Below, in pieces: positions 61,813 to 64,000 of a stretch of DNA of 64,000 nt. The DNA is taken from NCBI RefSeq assembly GCF_905171775.1, contig NC_053497.1, positions 32,814,764 through 32,878,763 on the forward strand, given 5' to 3'. This stretch comes from Rana temporaria. Lineage: Eukaryota; Chordata; Amphibia; Anura; Ranidae. The stretch's first letter is position 1; every line of letters begins with the position of its first letter. The translations under genes were made by a program, and so were the position numbers. The notes beneath the pieces were generated by a model. That model did not search any database, had not been told where the DNA came from, and saw nothing but the letters and a program-made list of their open reading frames with translations.

Positions 61813-62735
61813 TAGTGAAAGAAAAATTTGCGCTACTAATAAAAACAAGCTGCCAATACCAGCAATAAGACTAATTGCATAAAAGACATAAAGGAAAAAG
61901 AAGCAACATTAAAAAATTAGTGTGCACATCTAAAAATGCGAAACGTGAAATGCAAAACCCAAAAAATAAGAAAAAAGAGTATATATATGAGCAAGGAATA
62001 ACCTTAATGGTGGTTCAAAATATGTGTCAAAAAGGGAAATGACATAACATGTTCACATTAATGCAACAACATTTCTGACAATCATATAAATTAAAATGGA
62101 GGACCTCCACATAGTGCAGAGGAATTCAACGTATAAAATGTAATAGTATAAAAAAGTACGATCATCACTCAAGATGTGTACAAAGTAGTAATCACAAGAT
62201 AAAAACAGCGCAGTATAAAAAATATATATATATGTATCTCAGGGTACATAGCCTGCTTATATATTTTCTAAACCATGCTTAAGTAGAGGCCTTCCCTTTT
62301 TCTTTATATGATCCACACTTTTTTCTGACGGGAGGAGTACTACATTCTGACGGGAGGAGTACTACATTGTGGGACTAACGTAATTTTATGGAACCTATCA
62401 GAGGAATATATCATGCTATCTATATTGTGATGGACTTTGTGTTGTCTCACTGATTTTCAAGTTTTCATGTTAATTCCTACCCTTCCTGTTCTATCAAGCC
62501 TCCCATCAGTTGGAGGTTAACATATGTATATTTTGTACCTGTTATAGGTTATCATACATTCTTCATGTTGTTGCATTAATGTGAACATGTTATGTCATTT
62601 CACTTTTTGACAGATATTTTGAATCACTATTAAGGTTATTCCTGGTTCATATATACTCACCTTTTATCTTAATTTTGGGGTTTTGCATTTTAAGTTTCGC
62701 ATTTTTCGATTTTTACACAAGTTTTTTAGCGCTGT
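61813..62735. mobile_element. Foldback element D, 0.9 kb, 13-bp target duplication
   Basis: AGTAAATAGGTAA (61800-61812) and AGTAAATAAGTAA (62736-62748) flank it with one change. Arms pair ATGTCATAACATG-type sequence: 61930-62090 against 62560-62715 (GCATTAATGTGAACATGTTATG on both, inverted). The left side has an unpaired tail of about 110 bp starting TAGTGAAAGAAAAATTTGCG, next to a GCT word; the right end is TTTTTTAGCGCTGT. TGACGGGAGGAGTACTACATT is tandemly duplicated near 62336. Confidence 0.8.
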
Positions 62736-62784
62736 AGTAAATAAGTAAACTGATTTCATTTGTTTGGACTTCTACTAACCCTAA

Positions 62785-63175
62785 GGCCGCGTACACACGG
62801 TCGGTCCAAACCAATAAAAACAGACTGAAGTTCAGTTTCATCAGGCCAAACCGACCGTGTGTACGGCCCATTGGTCTGTTGTCCTTCGGTCCAAAAAAAG
62901 AGAACTTGCTTTAAAATCGAACCGATGGACGGCTGACCGATAGGTCAAAACCGATGGTTAGTATGCAAAAGCATCAGTTAAAAACCTGTGCATGCTCAGA
63001 ATCAAGTCGACGCATGCTTGGAAGCATTGTTTTACCTCATCGCGTTCTGACCCGATCGGTTTTGGAAACAATGGTGTGTACGCACATCAGACCATCAGTC
63101 TGCTTCAGCGGTGAACCGATGAAAACGGTCCGTCGGATCATTCTCATCGGATAGATCGACCGCGTGTACGCGGCC
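62785..63175. mobile_element. Harbinger MITE, GCGTACACACGGTCGG family
   Basis: Ends GGCCGCGTACACACGGTCGG and GACCGCGTGTACGCGGCC, flanked by TAA on both sides, 391 bp. Its internal CATGCTCAGAATCAAGTCGA is shared with 39601-39990 and 6427-6841. Confidence 0.92.
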
Positions 63176-63249
63176 TAAGACATAGACATCCTCTGGGAAT
63201 TATAAGGTTCTGGGAGAAGTTGTTCTTGGGGTCCATTTCTGTAAGGCCT

Positions 63250-64000
63250 AAAATTTGATATAAGAAAGACCTGGGGAATTAGAATAAAGAATTTCAGAGC
63301 CCCTGAAACAGATTGGCTTTCTTTCCAATTATCATTTAATAAAACGTTGCTTTGGACTCCGACTTTTGGTGTGGTACTCCTTCTCTTTCCTGTATGACTG
63401 CATAGAAGATAGGAGCCCCTTACTTTTGGTATTGTTTTTGTGATCTTTCTGGTGATCAGCCTAATCAAAGCAAGCTATTTTGGGCAATATGATGATCTTT
63501 GACAACACCCAATACCTATAAGAGTAGATCTGGAGCCTTTGTTTGTTTGTAGTTAGAATTTTATATCTGACTGTTGTCTTTGTTACATAAGTTTCCTCAC
63601 TTCCTGTCTGGGGAAACTGTTGGCCCATTCCAGGAAGGGATGGTAAATCTCATAAATAAAGCCTCAGGCCTTAGGGTGCGATAAAAACCTGATGGGGTTT
63701 CTAATCCTTTGCCTGTTTAACATACACATATTTATTGGTATGCTGATGAGTAGTAGGAATAGATAATACATGTTGGGGTCTTGTGTGGTTGCAATGAAAC
63801 ACACCATTGTTTTCCTCTTTAACTGAAATATGCTGCCCTGACTTCCCAGTGCTGAAAACTAACGTGCCCACAGCACTGGTGACCATGACACAATGGTGGT
63901 GAACCATTTCCTCTCACTGATGTTTCCATTGCTCATCTTATAACCATGTGTGACTTTCTTCAACAGTACTAATCTTCCGTGAATCATATAAGTGTAAACT
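63250..64000 (+). repeat. Copy 2 of the duplicated block, uninterrupted
   Basis: Aligns with 57750-60550 without its insertions, at clearly diverged identity. At about 63585-63605 the empty site GTTACATAAGTTTCCTCACT corresponds to the split GTTACAGAATTTTCCTTACT of copy 1. It runs off the window edge. Confidence 0.72.

Overview
This window reads as nuclear DNA of a frog, most likely a ranid. The evidence is a vertebrate-type four-exon TNF gene with GT-AG introns, no bacterial-style operons, and very dense DNA transposons and MITEs. That organism call is inference from gene structure and repeat style; no database search was possible.

Host gene: the only convincing host gene is a TNF (tumour necrosis factor alpha-type) ligand on the minus strand, with four coding exons between 37857 and 33716. 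The exons are 183, 46, 57 and 404 nt and join in phase to 229 residues. A TATA box and kappaB-like and CRE-like words lie just upstream. Each intron and the 3' flank carries insertions (MITEs, Tigger-like elements, an AT/GATA microsatellite).

Mobile DNA, left to right. 0-9 kb: palindromic repeats, a hAT element with an ACGAA-word body, a Harbinger-type MITE and a TTAA-flanked element containing a minisatellite. 9.3-11 kb: a decayed Penelope-like retroelement (RT plus GIY-YIG). 11-15.7 kb: nested MITEs. 15.9-26.7 kb: a large foldback element with a 14-bp target-site duplication, itself interrupted by an 8.5-kb, apparently intact PIF/Harbinger transposon at 17858-26366 with three spliced genes: DDE transposase, Myb/SANT-like protein and MADF-like protein. 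27-30 kb: a five-level nest of transposons. 30-33.5 kb: MITEs downstream of TNF. 38.4-43.8 kb: more nested MITEs and a Tc1 transposase fragment. 44-51 kb: scattered hAT and TTAA elements. 51.4-57.5 kb: a dead L1/Tx1-like LINE, split by a 1.8-kb insertion. 57.7-64 kb: two diverged copies of one block, two more foldback elements with 13-15 bp duplications, and small hAT and LINE insertions.

How the parts relate: the intact Harbinger transposon has ends of the same type as many MITEs here, which carry TACACACGA(C/T)C-type termini beside 3-bp TWA/TGA flanks. It is therefore a plausible source of the mobilising proteins for that class. The foldback elements with long (13-15 bp) duplications, an unpaired A-rich GCGC(C/T) tail and, in several, a GAAACG(C/T)-type core are the best candidate for an under-described element class.
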